Shown here: positions 45,515 to 54,385 of the stretch, one piece after another
Numbering within the stretch: the stretch's first letter is position 1
How the letters are laid out: the number at the start of each line of letters is the position of its first letter
From: Croceibacterium_B sp035470785
GTDB taxonomy: Bacteria > Pseudomonadota > Alphaproteobacteria > Sphingomonadales > Sphingomonadaceae
Length of the DNA: 64,000 nucleotides
Assembly (NCBI GenBank): GCA_035470785.1
Contig: DATIQN010000016.1
Location: forward strand, 52,903 to 116,902
Direction: 5' to 3'
Made by a program: the position numbers and the translations under genes
The notes under the pieces: model-generated
Told to the model about the DNA's origin: nothing
What the model saw: only the letters and a program-made list of their open reading frames with translations
The model's database searches: none

Positions 45515-45699
45515 AGCTGCTTTGGAACTGGCTGGCGGCTGCCCTTACGATCACCATCACTTATCTCGTGGTTCATAATGTCATCGCTCATCTAAATGGG
45601 CGTCCGACAGGCGTCCCACTGGACACGTGGATCATATTCCCATCCGCCTTTCTTGGCCGAATGATCGGAACGGCCATTTCGCGGCCCAAAAATATATGA
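45511..45699 (+). CDS. 62-residue membrane protein between trpB and trpA
   Basis: A GTG start overlaps the trpB stop (ATGTGA) and the stop overlaps the trpA ATG (ATGA), so ribosomes could pass through it. The sequence has one or two hydrophobic helices (WLAAALTITITYLVVHNVIA) and ends RPKNI. Base composition is visibly more AT-rich than the flanking trp genes. A GAGTGGAG site precedes it. No family is recognised; trpB and trpA are usually adjacent. Confidence 0.6.
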   Translation: MKLLWNWLAAALTITITYLVVHNVIAHLNGRPTGVPLDTWIIFPSAFLGRMIGTAISRPKNI

Positions 45700-46490
45700 C
45701 CCGCCTCTCCTCCGCCTTCGCCAAGGGCCACCCTGCCCTCGTCGCTTTCATCACAGCGGGTGACGGCGACACCGCGGCCAATCTCGACGCACTGGTCGCA
45801 GGTGGCGCGGACGTTATCGAGCTGGGGATGCCGTTCACCGATCCGATGGCCGACGGCCCGGCGATCCAGGCGGCGAACTTGCGCTCGCTCGGCGCGGGCA
45901 CGAAGACGCGCGAGATCTTCATGATCGCCAACGAATTCCGCGAGCGGCACCCGGACGTGCCGCTGGTGCTGATGGGCTATGCCAACCCGATGGTCCGCCG
46001 CGGGCCCGAGTGGTTCGCCGCCGAGTGCAAGGGCTGCGGCGTCGACGGGGTGATCTGCGTCGACCTGTCGCCGGAGGAAGACCAGGACCTCGGCCCCTTC
46101 CTGCGCGCCGAGGGCATCGACCTGATCCGCCTCGCCACACCGACGACGGACGACGCACGCCTGCCGACCGTGCTCGATGGCGCGAGCGGGTTCCTTTATT
46201 ACGTCTCGGTCGCCGGGATCACCGGCAAGCAGCAGGCCGCGACCGGCTCCATCGAAGAGGCTGTTGCGCGGCTCAAGCGTTCGACCGACTTGCCAATTGC
46301 CGTCGGCTTCGGCGTGCGCACGCCCGAACAGGCGCACGCCATTGCCCGTGTCGCCGACGGCGTGGTCGTCGGCTCGGCGCTGGTCGAGATCGTCGGCCAG
46401 CATGGGACCGGCGCTCCCGAACATCTGCGCGAATATACCGCATCGCTCGCCGAAGCGGTCCATTCCGCCCGCAAGGAGGCCCACGCATGA
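45696..46490 (+). CDS. trpA: Tryptophan synthase alpha subunit
   Basis: The 264-residue TIM barrel has FITAGDGD, the catalytic glutamate in ADVIELGMPFTDPMADGP, the catalytic aspartate in GVDGVICVDL, and SVAGITGKQ. It releases indole from indole-3-glycerol phosphate. Start and stop overlap the neighbouring genes by four bases each. Confidence 0.96.
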   Translation: MTRLSSAFAKGHPALVAFITAGDGDTAANLDALVAGGADVIELGMPFTDPMADGPAIQAANLRSLGAGTKTREIFMIANEFRERHPDVPLVLMGYANPMVRRGPEWFAAECKGCGVDGVICVDLSPEEDQDLGPFLRAEGIDLIRLATPTTDDARLPTVLDGASGFLYYVSVAGITGKQQAATGSIEEAVARLKRSTDLPIAVGFGVRTPEQAHAIARVADGVVVGSALVEIVGQHGTGAPEHLREYTASLAEAVHSARKEAHA

Positions 46491-47338
46491 GCTGGCTCAC
46501 CCGCGTCCGCAACTCGCTGTCGTTCGGCAGCAAGCGCGAAACCCCCGAGGACCTGTGGGTCAAGTGCCCGAGCTGCAACGAGATGCTCTTCACCAAGGAA
46601 TACGATGAGAACCTCTACGTCTGCCCGCGCTGCGAGCATCACGGACGGATCGGCGCCGACACGCGCCTCGAACAGCTGCTCGACGACGGCTACGAGCTGC
46701 TGCCCGAGGTCGTCGTGCGCGAGGACCCGCTCAAGTTCCGCGACTCCAAGCGCTACACCGACCGGCTCAAGACCGCACGCGCGAACAACCCGCACGACGA
46801 CGCCTTCACCGCCGCGTTCGGCACGATCGAGGGCCGCCGCGCGGTCGTCGGGGTGCAGGACTTCATGTTCATGGGCGGTTCGATGGGCCAGGCGGTCGGC
46901 TCGGCGTTCGTCGCAGCGGCCCAGCGCGCGCTCGACGAGAAGTGCGGCTTCGTCGTCGTCACCGCTGCGGGCGGCGCGCGGATGCAGGAAGGCATTCTCA
47001 GCCTGATGCAGATGCCCAAAGCGACGGTGATGACACGGCGGCTCAAGGAGGCGGGCCTGCCCTACATCGTCGTGCTGACCGATCCGACCACCGGCGGCGT
47101 TACCGCGAGCTACGCGATGCTCGGCGACGTTCACCTGGCCGAGCCCGGCGCGCTTATCGGCTTCGCCGGCCAGCGCGTGATCCAGGAAACGATCCGCGAA
47201 AAGCTGCCCGAAGGCTTCCAGCGCGCCGAATACCTGCACGCACACGGTATGGTCGACATGGTCGTGCCGCGCAGCGAATTGCGCCCGATGTTGGCCAAGC
47301 TGCTCGGGTATATGGCGCCTGCCCAAGCCGCCGCCTAA
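46487..47338 (+). CDS. accD: Acetyl-CoA carboxylase carboxyltransferase beta subunit
   Basis: The 283-residue protein has a four-cysteine zinc ribbon (C27, C30, C46, C49) and the carboxyltransferase core with VVTAAGGARMQEG, TDPTTGGVTASYAMLGD and IGFAGQRVIQ. It begins fatty-acid synthesis. A GGAGG site precedes the ATG, which overlaps the trpA stop. The trpA-accD-folC order is common in proteobacteria. Confidence 0.97.
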   Translation: MSWLTRVRNSLSFGSKRETPEDLWVKCPSCNEMLFTKEYDENLYVCPRCEHHGRIGADTRLEQLLDDGYELLPEVVVREDPLKFRDSKRYTDRLKTARANNPHDDAFTAAFGTIEGRRAVVGVQDFMFMGGSMGQAVGSAFVAAAQRALDEKCGFVVVTAAGGARMQEGILSLMQMPKATVMTRRLKEAGLPYIVVLTDPTTGGVTASYAMLGDVHLAEPGALIGFAGQRVIQETIREKLPEGFQRAEYLHAHGMVDMVVPRSELRPMLAKLLGYMAPAQAAA

Positions 47339-47344
47339 GCTCCG

Positions 47345-48640
47345 TTGAAGGATTTCGCCACCTCCGACGACCCGCGCGTCCAGGCGCAGCTCGACCGGCT
47401 GGCGAAGTTGTCGCTGCCGCAAGGACGGCTGGGGCTCGACACCATCCGCGAGCTGCTGCGCCGGCTAGGCGATCCCCAGAAGCAATTGCCGCCGACGTTT
47501 CATGTCGCCGGGACCAACGGCAAGGGCTCAACGTGCGCGTACCTGCGCGCGATGCTCGAGGCGCAGGGGCTAACGGTCCATGTCGCGATCAAGCCGCACC
47601 TGGTGCGTTACAACGAGCGCATCCGCGTCGCGGGCGAGCTGATCTCCGACGAATTGCTCGCCGCGCTGCTCAAGGAAGTGCTCGACGCTGGGGAGGACCT
47701 CGACCCGAGCTTCTTTGAGATCACCACCGCCGCGACGTTCCTCGCCTTCGCGCGCCATCCAGTGGACGCCTGCGTGATCGAGGTCGGGCTCGGCGGCCGG
47801 TTCGACGCGACCAACGTCCTCGAGCATCCGGCGTGCTGCGGTATCGTCACGCTCGGCATCGACCACGAGGCGTTCCTGCTGGTGCCCGAGGAAGGCACGC
47901 CCGAAGACCCGATGTGCCGCATCGCCTTCGAAAAGGCCGGCATAGCGCGCCCCGGCTCGCCGCTGGTCACGCAAGCCTATTCCGGGGACGTCGAGCTGGA
48001 GATCGAACGCCGCGCGGGGCTCGCTGGTGCACCGCTGCACATGCGCGGACACGACTGGTGGGCGGAGGTCGGCGATGCGATTGAATACCGCGACCGCCAT
48101 GGCGAGCTGACCCTGCCGCTGCCCGCCCTGCCGGGCCGCCACCAGGGCGACAATGCCGCGCTCGCCGTCGCCATGCTGCGCCACCAGGATTACGTTACGG
48201 TATCGCCAGAAGCGATGGCCGAGGGCATTCGCGCGGTGCGCTGGCCGGCGCGGTTGCAGTTGCTCGGCGCTGGACCGCTGACCGCGCTCACGCCCGGCCA
48301 CGAGATCTGGCTTGACGGGGGCCACAACGCCGACGCGGGGCTAGCGATCGGGCGGCACTTTGCCGGACAACGGATCCATCTCGTGATCGGGATGCTGGCC
48401 AACCGCCACCCCGAGGCGATCATCGGCCCGCTCGAAGGCCGCCTGCTTAGCGTCACCGCCGTCCCCATCGAGGGCAGTGACAGCCATGGTGCGGAGGCTT
48501 ACGGCGCCGGCGCGCGGTGGGAAGACAGCGTGGGCGCGGCCTTGAGCGCTCTTCCTGCGGACGGCGCGCCGGTGCTGATCGCCGGCTCGCTCTATCTTGC
48601 GGGCAAGGTCCTCGCGGCCAACGGCGAGGTGCCGGACTAG
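47345..48640 (+). CDS. folC: Folylpolyglutamate / dihydrofolate synthase
   Basis: The 431-residue Mur-ligase-like enzyme has the P-loop VAGTNGKGST, the VIEVGLGGRFDATN motif and a C-terminal DGGHNADAG. It adds glutamate to folates. The start is TTG six bases after accD; the ribosome site is weak, consistent with coupling. Confidence 0.93.
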   Translation: MKDFATSDDPRVQAQLDRLAKLSLPQGRLGLDTIRELLRRLGDPQKQLPPTFHVAGTNGKGSTCAYLRAMLEAQGLTVHVAIKPHLVRYNERIRVAGELISDELLAALLKEVLDAGEDLDPSFFEITTAATFLAFARHPVDACVIEVGLGGRFDATNVLEHPACCGIVTLGIDHEAFLLVPEEGTPEDPMCRIAFEKAGIARPGSPLVTQAYSGDVELEIERRAGLAGAPLHMRGHDWWAEVGDAIEYRDRHGELTLPLPALPGRHQGDNAALAVAMLRHQDYVTVSPEAMAEGIRAVRWPARLQLLGAGPLTALTPGHEIWLDGGHNADAGLAIGRHFAGQRIHLVIGMLANRHPEAIIGPLEGRLLSVTAVPIEGSDSHGAEAYGAGARWEDSVGAALSALPADGAPVLIAGSLYLAGKVLAANGEVPD

Positions 48641-48657
48641 CGTTCGGAACCGGAGTT

Positions 48658-49026
48658 TTACCTCCCCGCGACCCACTCCCTGGCCGCCTGTTCCGCGCTC
48701 ATCGACTCATCGCTAACTACCGAAGGGGCTCGCTGCCGGGTTTCGACGAGGACCGTGAGCGGCAACAGCTTGTCAAACTTGAGCCCGAGTTTCGAGCCGT
48801 CGCCCCAAACCACCATGGCGAAAGTTTCGAAGTGCATCCAGGTCAGGACCGCCTGGCGGATATCTCCGGGCTGGCTGACGATGATGTGCGCCCCGCCTTG
48901 CGACAGGTCCATCAGGCGCACGCGCTGCCGGCCGTCGAGCGTCTCCAGCTGGGCGGAAATACCCAGGCGCAGGCGCGAATAGGCCCGACGTGGCGCCTGG
49001 CCCTGATCATCAGGAGAGTCGGTCAT
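48658..49026 (-). CDS. PilZ-domain protein
   Basis: The 122-residue protein has a basic N-terminal RRAYSRLRL segment resembling the RxxxR cyclic-di-GMP motif and the MDLSQGGAHI motif matching D/NxSxxG. A C-terminal tail is extended. It likely binds cyclic di-GMP and lies downstream of the AmpG-like gene. Confidence 0.82.
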   Translation of the reverse strand: MTDSPDDQGQAPRRAYSRLRLGISAQLETLDGRQRVRLMDLSQGGAHIIVSQPGDIRQAVLTWMHFETFAMVVWGDGSKLGLKFDKLLPLTVLVETRQRAPSVVSDESMSAEQAAREWVAGR

Positions 49027-49085
49027 GCCAGCCGCATTATGACATTTTGGTTAGCGGATCTTTCGCTTATTCCTCAAATTTGGGG

Positions 49086-50789
49086 TTAAATTGCCGACGC
49101 AGCCCCCGCGGTCGCCCGCTCGTTTCGCGACACCCGCGCCCACTCGAACGATACGAACAGGACCGCCAACGACGCCGTCGCCGCAGTCCATTCGAAGACC
49201 GTGGCGTAACCGTAAGTGTCGATCGCCTCACCGGTCACCCCACGCCCGAGCGTTCCGACGAGCGACACCAGCGACCCCAACAGCGCGTATTGCACCGCTG
49301 CGTATTGCTTGCTGACGATGCTCGAGACGTAAGCCATCCAAGCGGTAAGCGCGAGGCCGGTGCAGACGTTCTCGTAACTGATCGCCAGCAGCAGCCGCAT
49401 GATCCGCTCGTCGCTGCCGAAGGCCTGCGCCAGCGCATCGAGCCGCAACAAGTGCGAAAAAGCGTCGAGATTGGGACTGCCATTGGCGAGGTCGGCGTAA
49501 AGCAGGTTGCCGAGCGGAGGCAGTATCGCGCCAAGCAGAACCGTCGGAAAGCGGCCGATCCGGGCGAACAGATATCCGCCCAGGCCGATCCCGAGCATCG
49601 TCATGATGATGCCGAAGATCTTCGAGGCGAAGGCAACTTCGTCCTTCGTGTACTTCAGCTCCTCAAGGTAGAACGGGTACGCGAAGCTGGCCCAGATGTT
49701 GTAGCACAGCGCGTAAGTCAGGATGAAGCCGATCACGATGATCACGCCCCAGCCGAGCCGACCGGACAGCTCGCGTAGCGGAGCGACGAGCGCGGAATAG
49801 AGGTGGTTGGCAAACGTCCGGCCGGCGCCCTGGTTGGCATCGGGCTCGGTCAGCACCGCCTTGCCGTTGTTGACCATCCAGTTGGTCACCGCCGCGACCA
49901 CCAACGGCAGGAACACCGTCGCAACGATGATCCACGGCCCATAGACCTTGGTGAAATCCCCCACCGAAGGCGGCGGCGTTCCGGCAGGCGTGGTCAGCAT
50001 GGCGGCCATGAACACGATCACTGTGATGATCGCCCAAGCCCAACCGACCCCGACGATCGCCAGCGCCACCAGGCGCGCAGCGGGCGAGAGCGCGCCGGGC
50101 TGCGCCAGCGCGGCATACATCGCTGTGCGCTCCGGACGTACACTATCCGGCGCACGCAACGCGACAAGCGCTACCACGACGATCAGCGCAGCCATGATCA
50201 GATAGACGCTGGGCCAGCTCATCCGCGCGGCCAGCACGAGTGCCACCGCCCCGCCGACGATCGACGCGGTGCGATAGCCGAACTGGGTCAGCGCGGAGAG
50301 CAATTCGATTGGGTTGTCCTCGTCAGCCTGGTCGATGCGCCAGGCGTCAATGGCGATGTCCTGCGTCGCCGAAGCCAGCGCCGCGAGGAACGCGAACAAT
50401 GCAAAGGTTCCAATGGCATGGGCCGGGCTTGTCGCCGCCAGGCCGGCGAAGGCGAGCACGATCACGGACTGGCACAGCAGGATCCAGCTCTTGCGCCGGC
50501 CGAGTCGGTCGAGCCCGGGCAGCGGCAAGCGATCGACCAGCGGCGACCACAGGAACTTGAACGAATAGCTCAGGCCGATCCACGAGAGCACGCCGATCGT
50601 CGCGAGGTTGATGCCGACCTCGCCGAGCCAGGCGTTGAGCGTGCCGACAAGCAAGGCAAACGGCAGGCCTGAGGAAAAGCCCAGCCCCAGCATCGTCGCC
50701 GACTTCCGCGTCTGCAATGCGCGAGCGAGGAGCCTGAAGCCCTTGGGCCGCGCGGTGGTTGCGGTCACTTCCTGGGCGGTGCTGGCCAT
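49086..50789 (-). CDS. ampG: AmpG-like muropeptide permease (MFS)
   Basis: The 567-residue protein has about 14 hydrophobic helices and the AmpG-type N-terminal pattern LGFSSGLPFALLVGTLNAWL and FKFLWSPLVDR. AmpG imports anhydro-muropeptides for cell-wall recycling. Length exceeds standard 12-helix MFS, as usual for AmpG. Confidence 0.86.
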   Translation of the reverse strand: MASTAQEVTATTARPKGFRLLARALQTRKSATMLGLGFSSGLPFALLVGTLNAWLGEVGINLATIGVLSWIGLSYSFKFLWSPLVDRLPLPGLDRLGRRKSWILLCQSVIVLAFAGLAATSPAHAIGTFALFAFLAALASATQDIAIDAWRIDQADEDNPIELLSALTQFGYRTASIVGGAVALVLAARMSWPSVYLIMAALIVVVALVALRAPDSVRPERTAMYAALAQPGALSPAARLVALAIVGVGWAWAIITVIVFMAAMLTTPAGTPPPSVGDFTKVYGPWIIVATVFLPLVVAAVTNWMVNNGKAVLTEPDANQGAGRTFANHLYSALVAPLRELSGRLGWGVIIVIGFILTYALCYNIWASFAYPFYLEELKYTKDEVAFASKIFGIIMTMLGIGLGGYLFARIGRFPTVLLGAILPPLGNLLYADLANGSPNLDAFSHLLRLDALAQAFGSDERIMRLLLAISYENVCTGLALTAWMAYVSSIVSKQYAAVQYALLGSLVSLVGTLGRGVTGEAIDTYGYATVFEWTAATASLAVLFVSFEWARVSRNERATAGAASAI

Positions 50790-50906
50790 ACAATCGCGTC
50801 TCCCTCAGGCCTCACACTAGCGGGCAAACGCGCCGAAGCTAGGCCTTTGGACCCGCGATCCACCACCCGGCTTTGACCGCGCCCGCTTCGCCGCTATGGC
50901 GCTGTC

Positions 50907-51671
50907 ATGCCCAACGATCCTCGACCAGAGGGCGAACGTATCGCCAAGTTGCTCGCCCGCGCAGGTGTCGCCAGCCGGCGCGAGGTCGAGCGGATGATCG
51001 CCGAGGGGCGCGTCGCGCTGAACGGCGCCAAGCTCGAAACGCCGGCAACGATCCTACCGAGCCTGCGGGGCGTGACGGTCGATGGTAAACCGGTCGACGT
51101 GGCCGATCGCGCGCGGCTGTTCCGCTTTCATAAGCCTTCGGGCCTGCTGACCGCCGAGCGCGATCCCAAAGGCCGCCCGACGATTTACGACGCGCTGCGC
51201 AACGCCTTGCCCAAGGGCACGCCCCGGCTGATGCCGATCGGGCGGCTCGATCTCAACACCGAGGGCCTACTGCTGCTGACCAACGACGGCGAGCTCAAGC
51301 GCGCCATGGAGCTGCCGGCGAGCGAAGTGCCGCGCACTTATCGCGCGCGCACGTTCGGCGCGGTCAGCCAAGCGCAACTCGAAAGCCTGATGGACGGGAT
51401 TACCGTCGAAGGCGTGCGCTACGGCCCTATCAACGCTAACCTTGAGCGCCGCACCGGGCGCAACCAGTGGATCGAGCTGACGCTGACCGAAGGCAAGAAC
51501 CGCGAGGTACGCCGTGTATTCGAGCACCTCGGCGTCCAGGTCAGCCGCCTACTGCGCACCGCTTATGGGCCGTTCACACTCGGAGACTTGCCGCGCGGTG
51601 CGGCCGAGGAAGTGAAAAAGCACGAGCTGGATCGCTTCACGAGCAGCCTGCGCAAGAGCGATCGCAAATGA
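50907..51671 (+). CDS. Pseudouridine synthase, RluB/RsuA type
   Basis: The 254-residue protein has an N-terminal S4 domain (RIAKLLARAGVASRREVE) and the RsuA-family catalytic motif GRLDLNTEG (D115). It modifies rRNA; 23S (RluB) is favoured by length but not certain. Its stop overlaps the rsmD start (ATGA). Confidence 0.9.
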   Translation: MPNDPRPEGERIAKLLARAGVASRREVERMIAEGRVALNGAKLETPATILPSLRGVTVDGKPVDVADRARLFRFHKPSGLLTAERDPKGRPTIYDALRNALPKGTPRLMPIGRLDLNTEGLLLLTNDGELKRAMELPASEVPRTYRARTFGAVSQAQLESLMDGITVEGVRYGPINANLERRTGRNQWIELTLTEGKNREVRRVFEHLGVQVSRLLRTAYGPFTLGDLPRGAAEEVKKHELDRFTSSLRKSDRK

Positions 51672-52237
51672 GGATCATCGCCGGCGACTGGCGCCGCCGG
51701 TTGCTCAAGGCGCCGCCGGGCGAGGCGACGCGCCCCACCGCCGACCGCACGCGCGAGACGCTGTTCAACATGCTCACCAGCCGTCTCGGCAGCTTCCAAG
51801 GACTGGCGGTCGCCGATCTTTTCGCCGGGTCGGGCGCGCTCGGGCTGGAGGCGCTTTCGCGCGGGGCCGCGACCTGTCTGTTCGTGGAGCAGGACGCGGC
51901 CGCGATCCGCGCGCTCAGGGCCAACATTGCCGCGTTGCGGACGCAAGAGCGGTGCTCGGTGCAAGCCGGATCGGTGCTGGCGCTGGGACCCGCGAAGCAG
52001 TCGTACGATCTGCTTCTGCTCGATCCGCCGTATCGCAGCGGCGCGGGAGCGGTCGCGCTCGAGCGTCTCATGCGGCTCGGCTGGATCGGCGAAGGCACCT
52101 GGATCGCGCTCGAAACGGCCAGCAACGAGCCGCCGCAGGTGAAATCGCTCACTATGGAGTCACAACGCACGGTCGGCGCATCGCTTCTTACGCTGTTACG
52201 GAGCTCGGCCGGCCAACCATTACACCGAGCAGGGTGA
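51668..52237 (+). CDS. rsmD: 16S rRNA guanine(966)-N2-methyltransferase
   Basis: The 189-residue methyltransferase starts with MRIIAGDWRRR, has the SAM site VADLFAGSGALGLEALSRG and the catalytic DPPY (119-122). Its last 50 bases overlap the end of the convergent MHS transporter gene, and the C-terminus looks somewhat extended. Confidence 0.92.
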   Translation: MRIIAGDWRRRLLKAPPGEATRPTADRTRETLFNMLTSRLGSFQGLAVADLFAGSGALGLEALSRGAATCLFVEQDAAAIRALRANIAALRTQERCSVQAGSVLALGPAKQSYDLLLLDPPYRSGAGAVALERLMRLGWIGEGTWIALETASNEPPQVKSLTMESQRTVGASLLTLLRSSAGQPLHRAG

Positions 52238-53456
52238 CCAGCCCGGCCACGCTCAGGAACAGTCCCACGAGCGAGATGCCGCCTGCCGCGCTCAGCATCT
52301 GTGCGGCGATCGGCGCCACGGCGCCCCCAACGATCCCGCCGCAGTTGAACGCGACGGACATCCCGGTGTAGCGCACCGTCACTGGGAACAGCGTCGGCAT
52401 CCATCCGCCCAGAGGCCCGTAGACGAATCCCATCACGAGCAACCCCGCAGCAAGTGTCGCGAAGACCAGCGCAAGCGATCCGCCGGCGAGCGCCAGACCG
52501 AAAACGAGCCCCAGCACCACAGTCGCGGCTGCGCCCAGTGCTAGCATGCGCCGCGGATTCGTTCGGTCGGAGCCGACCGCCGCCAGGAGGATTCCGAGCG
52601 CGAGAAACAGGTTCGCGGCCAGTTGTAGCGCCAGCATCGTTTCGCGCGGCACACCGCGCGCCGAGGTCATGTGGCTGAGAGCAAAGGCCGTCGAGAGGTA
52701 GAAAATCGCGAAGGCCGAGACCACCGCAGCGCTCGCCGCGAGAGTCGGCGCCCAGTGATCGCGCAGGATCACCCCCAGCGGCACCGCCGGCGGCGGCGCC
52801 TTTTCGAGCGCTTCCCGGTACGCGGGTGTCTCGCCGATCCGCAACCGCACCCATAGCCCGACCCCGACAAGCACCGCTGAGAGCACGAACGGTACGCGCC
52901 AGCCCCAGGCGCTGAAGTCTTCCTCGCTGAGCCCGAGCCCGAGCAACAAAAATAACCCGTTCGCAGTGAGGAATCCTACCGGTGCGCCGAGTTGCGGAGC
53001 TGAACCGAAGCGCGATTCCCAGCCTTTGGGCGCATTCTCGACGGCCAGCAGCGTCGCTCCGCCCCATTCGCCTCCGAGTCCAAAGCCTTGGCCGAAGCGC
53101 AGGACGCACAACAGGAGCGGAGCGACCCATCCCACCATCGCGTATGTCGGCAGGAAAGCGACCAGCAACGTCGACACGCCCATCAGCAGCAGCGAAGCGA
53201 CCAGGGTCGACTTTCGACCCAGCCGATCGCCGAAGTGCCCGAACGCTATCGCGCCGACCGGCCGCGCGACGAATGCGAGACCGAAGCTCATGAAGCTCAA
53301 CAGTTGTTGGCCGGCAGCGCTTACGGAAGGAAAGAACAGCGGTCCGAACACCAGCGCGGCAGCTGTGGCGTAGACGTAGAAATCGTAGAATTCGACCGCC
53401 GTCCCGACCAGCGAAGCGGCCAGCACCCGGCGATGTTCGCGCAGCGGTGACGTCAT
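52188..53456 (-). CDS. MHS-type MFS metabolite transporter
   Basis: The 422-residue permease has the metabolite:H+ symporter N-terminus GTAVEFYDFYVYATAAALVF and GHFGDRLGRK. The family imports small organic acids, betaines or sugars. The ATG at 53456 is chosen for its GGGGAGGACAGGC leader; the frame continues upstream. It overlaps rsmD tail to tail. Confidence 0.85.
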   Translation of the reverse strand: MTSPLREHRRVLAASLVGTAVEFYDFYVYATAAALVFGPLFFPSVSAAGQQLLSFMSFGLAFVARPVGAIAFGHFGDRLGRKSTLVASLLLMGVSTLLVAFLPTYAMVGWVAPLLLCVLRFGQGFGLGGEWGGATLLAVENAPKGWESRFGSAPQLGAPVGFLTANGLFLLLGLGLSEEDFSAWGWRVPFVLSAVLVGVGLWVRLRIGETPAYREALEKAPPPAVPLGVILRDHWAPTLAASAAVVSAFAIFYLSTAFALSHMTSARGVPRETMLALQLAANLFLALGILLAAVGSDRTNPRRMLALGAAATVVLGLVFGLALAGGSLALVFATLAAGLLVMGFVYGPLGGWMPTLFPVTVRYTGMSVAFNCGGIVGGAVAPIAAQMLSAAGGISLVGLFLSVAGLVTLLGVMVGRPSSVTA

Positions 53457-53530
53457 GCCTGTCCTCCCCATTTCGGGCTGGGGCGGATCGATCAAGGTGT
53501 CAAGCAAGCGGCCTGCGTCGGAGGGGTAGC

Positions 53531-53797
53531 TTACTTCCCCTCGCTCGCGGGCTTTCCTGGCCAGTGGTCGAGCGGCTGGGTGCCGAAATCGAGCCCGCCC
53601 TCACGCGGATTGATGCAGTCGTCGGTCTTGTCCTTGGTACAGACGTCGTAGACCTTGCTGGCGATGCGAACTTTTGTCGCGTGGCCCGACGTGTCGCGCT
53701 CGACGATCTCGGCCTTCGGCTTGGGCTCGTCGGCCAGCGAAGAGCCCGCCAATCCGAATGCGACAGCGGCAATCACAACAAGCGATCTCATGGCCAA
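53531..53797 (-). CDS. Short secreted protein with C-DxCxNPxEGG...WPGKPASEG motif (A)
   Basis: The 88-residue protein has a signal peptide (cleaved near SSLADE) and a short mature part containing YDVCTKDKTDDCINPREGG and ending HWPGKPASEGK. The next gene encodes a second protein with the same C-terminal motif. Two conserved cysteines might form a disulfide. Function is unknown; I believe similar proteins occur in other sphingomonads. Confidence 0.75.
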   Translation of the reverse strand: MAMRSLVVIAAVAFGLAGSSLADEPKPKAEIVERDTSGHATKVRIASKVYDVCTKDKTDDCINPREGGLDFGTQPLDHWPGKPASEGK

Positions 53798-53861
53798 TGT
53801 CCTTCATTGGCGGCCGTCCACGAGCGGCCGCCGACGTCATAGCACTGGCTTCGGTCAGCGC

Positions 53862-54296
53862 CTATCGGCCGCCTTCGCTGGCGGGCTTGCCCGGCCAGTA
53901 ACGCGAGGCGCGCGAGCGGCCCGGAGCCCCGCCCTCGCCCGGATTCTGGCACTCATCTTGGATCTTGCGCGAGCACAGCGGATAGCTCTTGTTCGCCGGG
54001 GGCGGCGGAGTGACGTTGCCCGGGAAATTGGTCACGACCGCACCGGCGCCCGTAGCCGCATCGGTCTCGACGGTTGTGGTCGCCGGCGCGGGCGCGGCCT
54101 GGGCGTTGGCTTCATCCGCCGACTGCACCGGCGGCGGCGCCTGGTCGGCGGGTTGTGCGTCGGTGCTTGCGCTGGCCGAAGCGTCGGCGCTGGTGTCCGG
54201 GCTGCTGCCTTTGTCTTGTGCCAGCGCGGGCACGGCCGCCAGAGCCATCGCGGCGACGCTGCTGAGCATGAGGTTGCGCATGAGAATCTCCATCAA
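53862..54296 (-). CDS. Secreted protein with C-DxCxNPxEGG...WPGKPASEG motif (B)
   Basis: The 144-residue paralogue has a signal peptide (cleaved near ALAQD), a long Ala/Asp/Ser/Pro/Thr-rich linker, and the same C-terminal module (YPLCSRKIQDECQNPGEGG, YWPGKPASEG). Its start could also be the second or third Met. It sits upstream of protein A on the same strand. Confidence 0.72.
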   Translation of the reverse strand: MMEILMRNLMLSSVAAMALAAVPALAQDKGSSPDTSADASASASTDAQPADQAPPPVQSADEANAQAAPAPATTTVETDAATGAGAVVTNFPGNVTPPPPANKSYPLCSRKIQDECQNPGEGGAPGRSRASRYWPGKPASEGGR

Positions 54297-54385
54297 ATCC
54301 TCCTGTCGCTCGAAGAACCACCGCTAGGCCTTGTTGTTCCGTCCGCAGGGTTGCGCGGACCCCCGGTGTTCCCTAGCTGTTCACC

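Noticed and set aside
49803..50672. Open frame antisense to the AmpG-like gene
   Set aside because: Arg/His/Gln-rich shadow composition opposite a clear multipass permease.
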